Shown piece after piece: positions 24,428-31,713 of a stretch of DNA of 64,000 bases. Source of the DNA: Bradyrhizobium murdochi (GTDB taxonomy: Bacteria > Pseudomonadota > Alphaproteobacteria > Rhizobiales > Xanthobacteraceae); contig NZ_AXAU01000010.1 in assembly GCF_000472965.1 (NCBI RefSeq), positions 62,001 through 126,000 of the forward strand, given 5' to 3'. Position 1 is the stretch's first letter. Every line of letters starts with the position of its first letter. Made by a program: the position numbers and the translations under genes. The notes beneath the pieces were generated by a model. The model ran no database searches and was not told where the DNA came from. It saw only the letters and a program-made list of their open reading frames with translations.

Positions 24428-24552
24428 AGCATGATCCGGAAAAGTGGGAACCGGTTTCCATCGCGACACACGCGAACGCGTTTGCGCGGAGATCATGCTC
24501 AAATCAAAGAGATAGAGCGAGATGACGATTCGAAGAAAAGTCATCGCGCTCT
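24426..24552 (+). repeat. Two-hairpin interspersed repeat (copy 1)
   Basis: Begins AGAGCATGATCCGGAAAAG and includes GAGATCATGCTCAAA as the closing arm, then a second hairpin (AGAGCGAGATGAC / GTCATCGCGCTCT). A related element in inverse orientation lies at 58878-58976. In both cases the TAG of the preceding gene is the start of the element. It separates the convergent LuxR and HlyD genes and may serve as a bidirectional terminator. Confidence 0.75.
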
Positions 24553-24609
24553 ACCCTCACGCGTGCGATCATTTTGAGAGCTGCCCGAGCTCGCCGTTCG
24601 GGTCGCAGC

Positions 24610-26109
24610 TTAATCCTCACGGAACGCGCCGTTGAAGCTGTCGAGTAGAGGCTTGAGAGCGTAGAGCGCCACTGTGCCGTGACCCGTCTTGATGAATACC
24701 TGCGCCGGCATTCCCGGAATAATCTGGACATTATCGATCCCGGCGCCGACCAGATTCTGAACTCGAATCTTCGCTGCGTAGTACGGCTGATCGGTGCGCT
24801 TATCGACTAGACGGTCGGCAGAAACGTGCGTCACGGTCCCATGGAGCCGTGGTACGCGGCGCTGATTATAGGGCAGGAGATTCACTTCGGCGCTCAGTCC
24901 GAGACGGACCACATCGATGTCTTCGGGCCTGACGCGCGCAATCACGATGAGCCGATCCTGCCGGGGAACCAGATCCATGAGAGGTGCCCCGGCGCCGATA
25001 ACGCCGCCTGGCGTATGGATCTTCAGGTCGGTTACCACGCCGTCCTCGGGCGCCTTGACCGTCGTTCGCGAGAGTTGGTCGTCGGCCGCCCGCAGTCGTT
25101 CCCATATCTGAAAGATCTGGTTCTGTACCTCGCGCAGCGACTGCGCGATCTCGTTTTGACGGTCATGTTCCAGTTTGAGGAGAACAGCTTCGGATTCGTT
25201 GATGACCTGCCCCGCGCGCGATATCTGCGCGACAATCTCTCCCCGCCGTCCTTCGATGTCAGCTATCTCTCGCTCGAGGTTCAGAAGCCGCGGGCGCCGC
25301 TCAAGCCCCTTGCTGACGAGCGTGGCCACCGTTGCCGCTTCCTCGCGGACGATGTCGATGCGCCTTGCGGCGGCGCTTTCCTGCGCCCTGAGGCCCTCGA
25401 TCTCCCTTTCCACCTGCGACCGCTTCTCCCGATTTACGGCCGCTTGCGATAGAAAGACCTGCCGGCGCGTTTCGAAGATGGCTTGCTGACCCGCAAGGAC
25501 ATCCGCGACTGAAGGACTCGCCATCTGCGCCATCTCCAACCTGCCCGGAAATGATACCCGCTCGTCTCCGCGCTGTTCCGCCTGCAGCCGTGCCTCTCGC
25601 GCCGTCGCTTCCCACAACTGGCCTTGCAGGCTCTGGACTTCGGCACGGGCCTTGGTGTCCTCCAACGAGATCAGCGTTTGTCCAGCACGGACAACGTCAC
25701 CGTCCGCAACCAGAATTTCCTTGATGATGCCACCCTCAAGGTGCTGAATCGTCTTGCGGCTCGACTCGGACTCGACGGTGCCGACAGCAATCGCGGCGCT
25801 CTCGAGGGGTGCATAGGTCGACCAGGTACCGAGACCGATGACGAAGCCACAAACCAGCAGGTTTCCAGTCCAGGTGACGCCGCGCAGCCGGTCGCGGAGC
25901 GCCGGCGGCGCCGACCTCAGCCACCGTGGAACGTCCCAGATCTCTACGTGAGCGGATGCAATTTTTAGACGAGCCCATCCCCTTCGGGCAAAGAGACGGT
26001 GGATGCGGATCCAGGTGACACCGCGCAGCCGGTCGCGCAGCGCCAGCGCCGCCGATCTCAGCCAGCGTGGAATCTCCCGAACATCGACGTGAGTGAATGA
26101 AATCTTCAT
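24610..26109 (-). CDS. Type I secretion membrane-fusion protein (HlyD/PrtE family) with duplicated N-terminal segment
   Basis: A 499-residue adaptor: cytoplasmic N-terminus, one membrane helix at about 83-103 (GNLLVCGFVIGLGTWSTYAPL), a lipoyl half-motif (GTVESESSRKTIQHLEGGIIKEILVADGDVV), a long coiled coil (about 165-350) and the C-terminal HlyD barrel (KAPEDGVVTDLKIHTPGGVIGAG). It bridges the inner-membrane ABC transporter to an outer-membrane TolC-like channel, which is not in this window. Residues 8-33 are repeated at 55-80 (each containing PRWLRSA and ALRDRLRGVTW), so the cytoplasmic tail is about 50 residues longer than usual. It overlaps the transporter gene by 4 bp (ATGA). Confidence 0.9.
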   Translation of the reverse strand: MKISFTHVDVREIPRWLRSAALALRDRLRGVTWIRIHRLFARRGWARLKIASAHVEIWDVPRWLRSAPPALRDRLRGVTWTGNLLVCGFVIGLGTWSTYAPLESAAIAVGTVESESSRKTIQHLEGGIIKEILVADGDVVRAGQTLISLEDTKARAEVQSLQGQLWEATAREARLQAEQRGDERVSFPGRLEMAQMASPSVADVLAGQQAIFETRRQVFLSQAAVNREKRSQVEREIEGLRAQESAAARRIDIVREEAATVATLVSKGLERRPRLLNLEREIADIEGRRGEIVAQISRAGQVINESEAVLLKLEHDRQNEIAQSLREVQNQIFQIWERLRAADDQLSRTTVKAPEDGVVTDLKIHTPGGVIGAGAPLMDLVPRQDRLIVIARVRPEDIDVVRLGLSAEVNLLPYNQRRVPRLHGTVTHVSADRLVDKRTDQPYYAAKIRVQNLVGAGIDNVQIIPGMPAQVFIKTGHGTVALYALKPLLDSFNGAFRED

Positions 26110-27839
26110 GAGACAGGGTCACGCGAAGTAACTTGGGGTCTTGCCAAACACCGTTCGAAAATTTCCCTGCTCTCACCGAATGCGCTGATCGCGCCGCCCT
26201 GCATGATCGCAAGCTTGTTCGTTGCGCCGAGGATCCCTATCCGGTGGGTGATGATGATCACCGTTGTATTGGCCGCCTTCATCCGTTCGATGGCGTCGAA
26301 GAGCATGCGCTCGCCGAGACTGTCCAGGCTGGAGTTCGGCTCGTCGAGGACCACGAGGTGCGGGTCGCCAAAAAACGCCCGTGCAAGGCCGAGGCGCTGG
26401 CGAAATCCACGTGAGAGATTGGCCGCTGCGCCATTGACGACCGTATCGTATGCCTGCGGGAGACGAATGATCGTCTCGTGAAGGCCGGCCAGCTTCGCTG
26501 CTTCAATGATCTTCTGTAGATCGGCGTCGTCCAGCCGTGCAATGATGTCCTTTACAGTTTCTCCGACGAGATCGATATCCTGCGGCAGATATCCGAGGCG
26601 CCCGCCGCCGCGCGAATCGTGCAGGGATAGAATATCGATGCCGTCGAGCAGGACCGAACCTGCCGTCGGCGCGGAGATTCCGGTGATGATCCTGCCGAGC
26701 GTGGATTTGCCGGAGCCAGATGGACCGATGATGCCCAGGCATTCACCGGGTGCGAGACTGAATGAGACGTCCTTCAGCATCCAACAGTCCGATCCTGAGA
26801 CGGCGACGCCAACATTGTTGACAATGAGACTGCCCTTCTGCCTCTCCGGCAGGTCTCTGACGTTCGCAACCGTGGTGACAGCGGACATGACGTCATTGAG
26901 CCGCCGGTACGCGGCCAAGGCCATCACGAATGCCTTCCAGCCTGCAACCGCCCCTTCAACAGGCGCGAGAGCGCGTCCGAACAAAAGCGTCGTGGCAAAG
27001 ATGATGCCGGGACTTCGGCTTTGCTCCAGGACGAGCCAGGCGGCAGTACCCATGATCAGGACCTGCGCCAGCGCCCGCGCGGGTTTGGAAATCAGCATGA
27101 TGGTTTCATGGCGGCGCTGGACCACCTCTTGCTCGCTCCTCGCATCCTGCGCAGTCTGGCGGATCAGGCGCGCGGTGCCGTCGAGCATTCCCATGGCCCT
27201 GATCACCTGGAGGTTTCCGACGGCCATGCCGAACCATCCCTGGCTCCTCGTCGCCGCGGCAGCCGACCGCGCCCGCGGTGCTTCCGTGAACCAGTCTTCG
27301 GCAAGCCCGAGCCCAAGCAGGAAGAGCACGCTGAGCACACCTATCACTCCGAGCAAGGGATGCACGAGGAAGAGAACCCCGAGGAAGAGCGGCGTCCAGA
27401 GCGCGTCAAACAGAGTCGAGCAGGCTCCGGACTGGGCGAACTGACGCAGGACCGCAAGGTCGCGATAGGCTTCCGATGCCCGCGCCCGATCAGCATGGGC
27501 GCATTTGAGGCAGGCGGAGAGCGCTGCCGGATGGAGTTCTTCTTCAAGCCACTCGCCCATCCGGCCCAATGCGGCGCGGCGCAGCGCATCAAGCACCCCG
27601 CCGATCACGACGGTAAACGCGACGATGAGCGTCAGCATCAGGAGCGTATCGCCGCTGCGGCTCGACAGCACGCGATCATAGATCTGAAGCAGATAAATGG
27701 AAGGCGCGAGAAGAAGGAGATTGTAGCTGCAGCTATACGCGAAAACGAGTCCGAACGACCCCGCGCAGGCCCGCAACGCCGACTTCAACGGCGTCCGCGG
27801 TGGTGACATCGTCTGCAGCCGGAGCGGTGGCATCAGCAT
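26106..27839 (-). CDS. Type I secretion ABC transporter (PrtD family permease/ATPase)
   Basis: A 577-residue half transporter: six helices in the first 310 residues, then an ATPase domain with Walker A GPSGSGKST (372-380), a signature motif LSRGFRQRLGLARAF in place of LSGGQ, and Walker B HLVVLDEPNSSLD. There is no N-terminal peptidase or peptidase-like domain, so substrates carry an uncleaved C-terminal signal as in protease and RTX exporters. Start is at 27839 or the ATG ten codons in. It lies downstream of two Gly/Asn-rich protein genes on the same strand, the likely cargo. Confidence 0.9.
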   Translation of the reverse strand: MLMPPLRLQTMSPPRTPLKSALRACAGSFGLVFAYSCSYNLLLLAPSIYLLQIYDRVLSSRSGDTLLMLTLIVAFTVVIGGVLDALRRAALGRMGEWLEEELHPAALSACLKCAHADRARASEAYRDLAVLRQFAQSGACSTLFDALWTPLFLGVLFLVHPLLGVIGVLSVLFLLGLGLAEDWFTEAPRARSAAAATRSQGWFGMAVGNLQVIRAMGMLDGTARLIRQTAQDARSEQEVVQRRHETIMLISKPARALAQVLIMGTAAWLVLEQSRSPGIIFATTLLFGRALAPVEGAVAGWKAFVMALAAYRRLNDVMSAVTTVANVRDLPERQKGSLIVNNVGVAVSGSDCWMLKDVSFSLAPGECLGIIGPSGSGKSTLGRIITGISAPTAGSVLLDGIDILSLHDSRGGGRLGYLPQDIDLVGETVKDIIARLDDADLQKIIEAAKLAGLHETIIRLPQAYDTVVNGAAANLSRGFRQRLGLARAFFGDPHLVVLDEPNSSLDSLGERMLFDAIERMKAANTTVIIITHRIGILGATNKLAIMQGGAISAFGESREIFERCLARPQVTSRDPVS

Positions 27840-27903
27840 TGCGGTCCCGCCAGATCTGAAGTCCGAACCTTCCGCTCACTCCTCGTCGACTGCGCGGCGA
27901 ATT

Positions 27904-27933
27904 GAGAACCGGCGGCATTGCGCCGCCGGTCTC
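27904..27933 (-). terminator. Hairpin between the small cargo gene and the ABC transporter gene
   Basis: GAGACCGGCGGC / GCCGCCGGTTCTC stem on the minus strand, 20 bp after the stop at 27953, without a T run. It may act as an mRNA-stabilising hairpin or partial terminator, giving more cargo than transporter. Confidence 0.5.
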
Positions 27934-27952
27934 ACCCCCACACAGGCATCGA

Positions 27953-28474
27953 TCAGTTGAACATGCCTGAATCGTCGATATGGAAGTACTTGGAATCGTT
28001 GAGCACGTCGTTCAGGTTCGCGGATTCGATGCTGGCCTTGAAGTAAATATCTCCGCCTTCGGCCTTGTTGTTGTTTCCGCCGTCGCCGCCGACGCCGGCC
28101 ATCACGGTCTGACTCTGGTCCGCAGCGAGCCAATTGTCCTGATAGGCCTTCGTGTTGGCATCCACGTCGGATTTGTTATGGCCGCTGTCGGATTTCTGGT
28201 CGCCATTCGAGACGGCCTTGCCGCCCTCTGCCTTGGAATGCTTCTCCGCCTTCGCATTCGCGCCCCCGGCGTCCCAGTATGCCTTCTGATAAACGTCATC
28301 GCCGTTCTTGACGTGGACGTCGGCGCCTTCGGCCTTGTTGGTCGGGTTGAAGTGGATACTCGGGTTGCTGATGATATTACCCTCGTTGTAACCGTCTCCA
28401 CCGTTCCCTGCGCTGTTGCCGCCGGTCGACGCCTTGAACACGATCGTGTCGGAAGGAAATGATGCCTTTGCCAT
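27953..28474 (-). CDS. Gly/Asn-rich protein, candidate type I secretion substrate (one repeat unit)
   Basis: A 173-residue acidic, glycine/asparagine/lysine-rich protein without signal peptide or cysteine. It has GGNSAGNGGDGY at 18-29 and DQSQTVMAGVGGDGGNNNKAEGG at about 119-141; these two phrases bracket each repeat of the larger protein encoded just upstream. Between them is a hydrophilic insert with KAE and NGD patterns. The C-terminus (LNDVLNDSKYFHIDDSGMFN) is short and acidic-hydrophobic, as C-terminal secretion signals often are. The ATG follows CAGGGAG. The glycine repeats are not the calcium-binding RTX consensus. Function unknown; surface or matrix protein suspected. Confidence 0.72.
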   Translation of the reverse strand: MAKASFPSDTIVFKASTGGNSAGNGGDGYNEGNIISNPSIHFNPTNKAEGADVHVKNGDDVYQKAYWDAGGANAKAEKHSKAEGGKAVSNGDQKSDSGHNKSDVDANTKAYQDNWLAADQSQTVMAGVGGDGGNNNKAEGGDIYFKASIESANLNDVLNDSKYFHIDDSGMFN

Positions 28475-28774
28475 GTGAGACTCCCTGACTTGGTTTGTGC
28501 ACTGTGCGTCCCAATGTGGACAGCAACGATCTTGGATTTGGACACCGGAGCGGTCTAGCCGCCAAAGCTGATGCCACCCGGTGGCAACGGTGTACGCCCG
28601 AAATGCTACCGTCGCGCCGCCGAGATCTGGGCAGCTCCAGTGCTGCTCGAGCGTTTTCGAGTGAAGCGAAGAGGTTCGCGCCAGGAAGACGCGTCAAATC
28701 AAAACCTGGAATCGCGTTTCGATTCTATCGAAACGAAAGGGCTCTATTTCTACTGCGACATAACTTCTCAACCC

Positions 28775-28877
28775 CTCATCCTGAGGAGCCCGCAGAGCGG
28801 GCGTCTCGAAGGATGTAGGCCACAGACGGGACCTCATGGTTCGAGACGCGCTTCGCGCTCCTCACCATGAGGGTTTA
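28775..28877. repeat. Interspersed palindromic repeat, halves in opposite order (copy B)
   Basis: CCTCATCCTGAGGAGC ... GCGTCTCGAAGGATG is followed by TGGTTCGAGACGCGC ... GCGCTCCTCACCATGAGGGT. The same halves occur in the other order at 6945-7050. The rest of the 416-bp gap (28475-28890) holds no gene that I can support; it should contain the promoter of the small cargo gene. Confidence 0.75.
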
Positions 28878-28890
28878 TGACGCAGTAAGA

Positions 28891-30081
28891 CTAGGCATGA
28901 TCCAGCAAGTGAAGGTCCGACAACAGATTCATAGCGAAATCGCCGCCAAGCGCAGCATTGCCGTGGCCGCCGTCGCCACCGATTCCGGCAATCTGGATCA
29001 CGCTCTGGTCGAACACGACATTGTTGCTCTGATGAGCCTCGGCTGTTGAATTGTAGCCGGCGACCGCAATGTTGATTGGGGCGTAGATCGCCACGTCGAT
29101 GTCGACCATGCTTCCCGAGAAGTGGCCATTGCCGCCGTTGCCGGCGCTGTTGTTGCCGGTCGCTATTACGTCAGAGCCAATTAACTCGAAGATGGAAGAG
29201 AAGATGTCTGCAGTTCCGCCAACCGCGTGATTACCGTTGCCACCATCACCACCGACGCCGGCCATCTGAAAAGCGGATTGATCGAACACCACATTGTTTG
29301 TCTGATCGGCGTTGGCGGTGGAATTGTATCCGGCCACGGCGATGTTGATCGGATAGTAAAACGCAAAGGTCGCGTGAACGATGCCCCCGTAGGCGTATCC
29401 GTCGCCACCATTGCCGGAGCTGTTGTCGCCGGTGCCCGTCGCGCCAGAGCCGGTAGACCCGATCGCACTGACATTTCCGCCTGATGCGGCATTTCCGTTG
29501 CCGCCATCGCCGCCAACTCCCGCGATCTGGGTCGCGGATTGATCGAACACCACGTTGTTCGTCTGATGAGCGTCGGCCGTCGCATGGGGACCCGCCACCG
29601 CAATATTGATCGGGTTATAGACCGCGACAGGAGCATGCACCATTGCCCCGAAAAAATAGCCATCGCCACCATTGCCGGCACTGTTGCCGCCGGTCCCGAT
29701 CGCGGCAGAGCCGAAAGACCCGAAGGCGCCGGCATTTCCACCCGATGCGGCGTTCCAATTGCCGCCATCGCCGCCAACTCCCGCGATCTGGCTTGCGGAC
29801 TGATCAAAATGGGCGACGTTCGTCTGATGGGCGAGGGCTGGCGCATGGACGCCCGGCCACGCCACGTTGAGCGGCTCGAAACCAGCGTAGCTGCTATGGA
29901 TCAGGCTCCCGGCAAAATGACCTTTGCCGCCATTGCCGGCGCTGTTGTCTCCCGTGTGGGTCAGGAAGCGTGGCCATGAATGCTCGGACAGCCACCACGA
30001 GCCTGGCAGATCGTTTCCGAGATGAGCCTTGCGGTCCAGGGGAACGCCGTGAACAGGGTCCGGTACACTCCGATGATTCAT
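28891..30081 (-). CDS. Four-repeat Gly/Asn-rich protein, candidate type I secretion substrate
   Basis: A 396-residue protein made of four tandem units starting at about residues 43, 130, 217 and 308 (period 87-91). Each unit runs TGxNSAGNGGDGY - xGxMVHxxxAxYxPINIAVAG - QTNNVVFDQS - QIAGVGGDGGNGNAAxGG. The first 42 residues (RSVPDPVHGVPLDRK ... LPGSWWLSEHSW) are unlike the rest and are not a signal peptide. No cysteines; the end (FAMNLLSDLHLLDHA) is a plausible C-terminal export signal. Regular glycine turns plus beta-prone segments suggest a stacked beta structure on the cell surface. ATG at 30081 was preferred (GGTAGGG upstream). No known family recognised. Confidence 0.75.
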   Translation of the reverse strand: MNHRSVPDPVHGVPLDRKAHLGNDLPGSWWLSEHSWPRFLTHTGDNSAGNGGKGHFAGSLIHSSYAGFEPLNVAWPGVHAPALAHQTNVAHFDQSASQIAGVGGDGGNWNAASGGNAGAFGSFGSAAIGTGGNSAGNGGDGYFFGAMVHAPVAVYNPINIAVAGPHATADAHQTNNVVFDQSATQIAGVGGDGGNGNAASGGNVSAIGSTGSGATGTGDNSSGNGGDGYAYGGIVHATFAFYYPINIAVAGYNSTANADQTNNVVFDQSAFQMAGVGGDGGNGNHAVGGTADIFSSIFELIGSDVIATGNNSAGNGGNGHFSGSMVDIDVAIYAPINIAVAGYNSTAEAHQSNNVVFDQSVIQIAGIGGDGGHGNAALGGDFAMNLLSDLHLLDHA

Positions 30082-30546
30082 GACTGTTGCCCTACCGAAA
30101 TTGTTTCGCGCCGACCGGACGGACGCCTCCCGCACTCAAGAGAGAATGTCACCTCGGCAAGCCAAAAGCCGAGTCGTCAATTCGGATCGCAAACGTTCGG
30201 GCGATAGACACGACATCAGTTACACCCGTTCGGGTATGGGTCATGCCTTGCGTGAATCTAGACACCTCCGCGGAAATGAATTGTACCGGGAATTAGAGGG
30301 CAGACATGATCAAGACGCGACTCACCGAGCTCGTCGGCGCCGACTGATTATCCTATCATTTCTGGCATGATCATTACGGTGATCATGATCCCCGCTACCG
30401 GAACGAGCCCGAGCTTTTCGAGAAGGTCATTTGCGGAACCTAAAGGAACCTCGGACGTTCTGGTTCGCGGATGAGCAGCGCCGTCGCCCCGGCGCAGCAA
30501 GCGCAGACGCCGAGGCGTCGCGCTGCGCTGGTCGGAGGAAACGCTC
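30082..30546. other. Gap between the repeat protein and the FBP aldolase/phosphatase gene
   Basis: About 465 bp without an intact gene. It holds the promoter side of the repeat protein, a 5' remnant of nitronate monooxygenase (30306-30347), and just after its stop an in-frame stretch, WHDHYGDHDPRYRNEPEL, that looks protein-like but has no start codon. The last 15 bp contain GGAGGAAACGCTC, the ribosome binding site of the next gene. Confidence 0.5.
30306..30347 (+). pseudogene. Remnant of a nitronate monooxygenase gene (5' end)
   Basis: AGAGGGCAG-AC-ATG followed by MIKTRLTELVGAD and a stop. The intact gene at 33133 starts with AGAGGGCAGGAC-ATG and MIKTRFTELVGVE. Similarity starts in the ribosome binding site and ends after 12 codons. 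It sits on the other side of the FBP aldolase/phosphatase-phosphofructokinase pair from the intact gene. Confidence 0.8.
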
Positions 30547-31692
30547 ATGAGACTCACTCTTTCGGTCATCAAGGCTGACATAGGCTCCGTCGGCGGTCAT
30601 ACGAAACCGTCTACACGCATGATGGCGGCTGTCGAAGGCGAGGTCGCGAAGGCGATCTGCGATGGCTTGCTGATCGACGGTTTCGTCTGCCACACCGGCG
30701 ACGACATTGCGATCATCATGACACACACCCGGGGCGAAGGAAGCTCCGAGGTGCATCAACTTGCCTGGAAGGCGTTCCTCGCGGCCACCTCGGTCGCGAA
30801 AACCTCCGGGCTTTATGGCGCCGGCCAGGATCTTCTCGTCGACGCACCGTCCGGAAACGTCCGCGGCGCCGGCCCGGGCGTCGCCGAGCTCAGCTTCGAC
30901 CACAGCCTCTCCGGCTCGAGGCCCGCGGAGTCCTTCATGGTGTTCGCCGCCGACAAATGCGGCCCCGGCGCCTACAACCTGCCGCTCTACCTCGCCTTTG
31001 CCGATCCCATGTATTGCGCCGGGCTGATGCTGCCCCCGATGATCAAGGGATTCCGTTTCCATGTCATCGACATGGACCACACGGGCGGCGACAGCATGAT
31101 CGAACTAGACGCGCCCGCGGACGGCTACCACATTGCCGCGCTGCTCCGCGACAACGAGCGCTTTGGCATTGATCGGATCGTTTCCCGGACCCATGGCGAA
31201 GTCGCCGTCGCCGTTTCGGCGCAGCGTCTTCACGCGATCGCAGGCAAGTACACCGGCAAGGACGATCCGGTCGCGATCGTCAGGAACCAGGGGATTTTCC
31301 CGGCGCCTGAAGAAATCGTCTCGCCGTTCGCGAAAGCGCACTTCGTAGGCGGTGATGCGCGCGGCTCGCACGTGATGCCGCTGATGCCGGTGCCAATTAA
31401 CACACCGGTGACAGGCATGTACTGCCTCCCGATCGTTTCCTGCACCGGCTTTTCGATTGACAAGGACGGCCGCTTTTCGGAGTCCTTTACCGATTTCTTC
31501 GACAACCCGGCGTGGGACGAGGTCCGCCGGCGCGCCCAGCGCAAGGCAATCGAGATGCGCAGCCAGGGCTGGTCCGGTGCTGCGATGCTGCCCTATTCCG
31601 AGCTGGAGTATGGTGGCTTCCGCGACACCGTGTCCTCACTGCTGAAGCGCTTTCAGGTGCGCAAGGAGCGCAGGCCGGAAGCGGCCGAGTAA
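30547..31692 (+). CDS. Bifunctional fructose-1,6-bisphosphate aldolase/phosphatase (type V FBPase)
   Basis: A 381-residue member of the archaeal-type FBP aldolase/phosphatase family, which condenses dihydroxyacetone phosphate with glyceraldehyde 3-phosphate and dephosphorylates the product in one active site. Metal and phosphate residues appear at the N-terminus (SVIKADIGSVGGHTKPS, Asp11 and His18) and in CHTGDDIAIIMTH and VFAADKCGPGAYN. The aldolase residues correspond to Tyr235, Lys238 (Schiff base) and Asp239 in GKYTGKDDP. It makes gluconeogenesis one-way. The gene is followed after 21 bp by a phosphofructokinase, so the two opposing steps are encoded together. The family is mainly archaeal and from deep-branching bacteria, so this is notable here. 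Confidence 0.88.
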   Translation: MRLTLSVIKADIGSVGGHTKPSTRMMAAVEGEVAKAICDGLLIDGFVCHTGDDIAIIMTHTRGEGSSEVHQLAWKAFLAATSVAKTSGLYGAGQDLLVDAPSGNVRGAGPGVAELSFDHSLSGSRPAESFMVFAADKCGPGAYNLPLYLAFADPMYCAGLMLPPMIKGFRFHVIDMDHTGGDSMIELDAPADGYHIAALLRDNERFGIDRIVSRTHGEVAVAVSAQRLHAIAGKYTGKDDPVAIVRNQGIFPAPEEIVSPFAKAHFVGGDARGSHVMPLMPVPINTPVTGMYCLPIVSCTGFSIDKDGRFSESFTDFFDNPAWDEVRRRAQRKAIEMRSQGWSGAAMLPYSELEYGGFRDTVSSLLKRFQVRKERRPEAAE

Positions 31693-31713
31693 GGCATCAC
31701 CTGCGAGGTGGGC

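Noticed and set aside
28891..30081. RTX-type calcium-binding repeats
   Set aside because: GGDGGNGN resembles but does not match GGxGxDxUx in tandem nine-residue register; the period is 87-91 residues instead.
26106..30081. Bacteriocin or double-glycine peptide exporter
   Set aside because: The ABC protein lacks an N-terminal C39 peptidase domain and the candidate cargo proteins have no GG leader.
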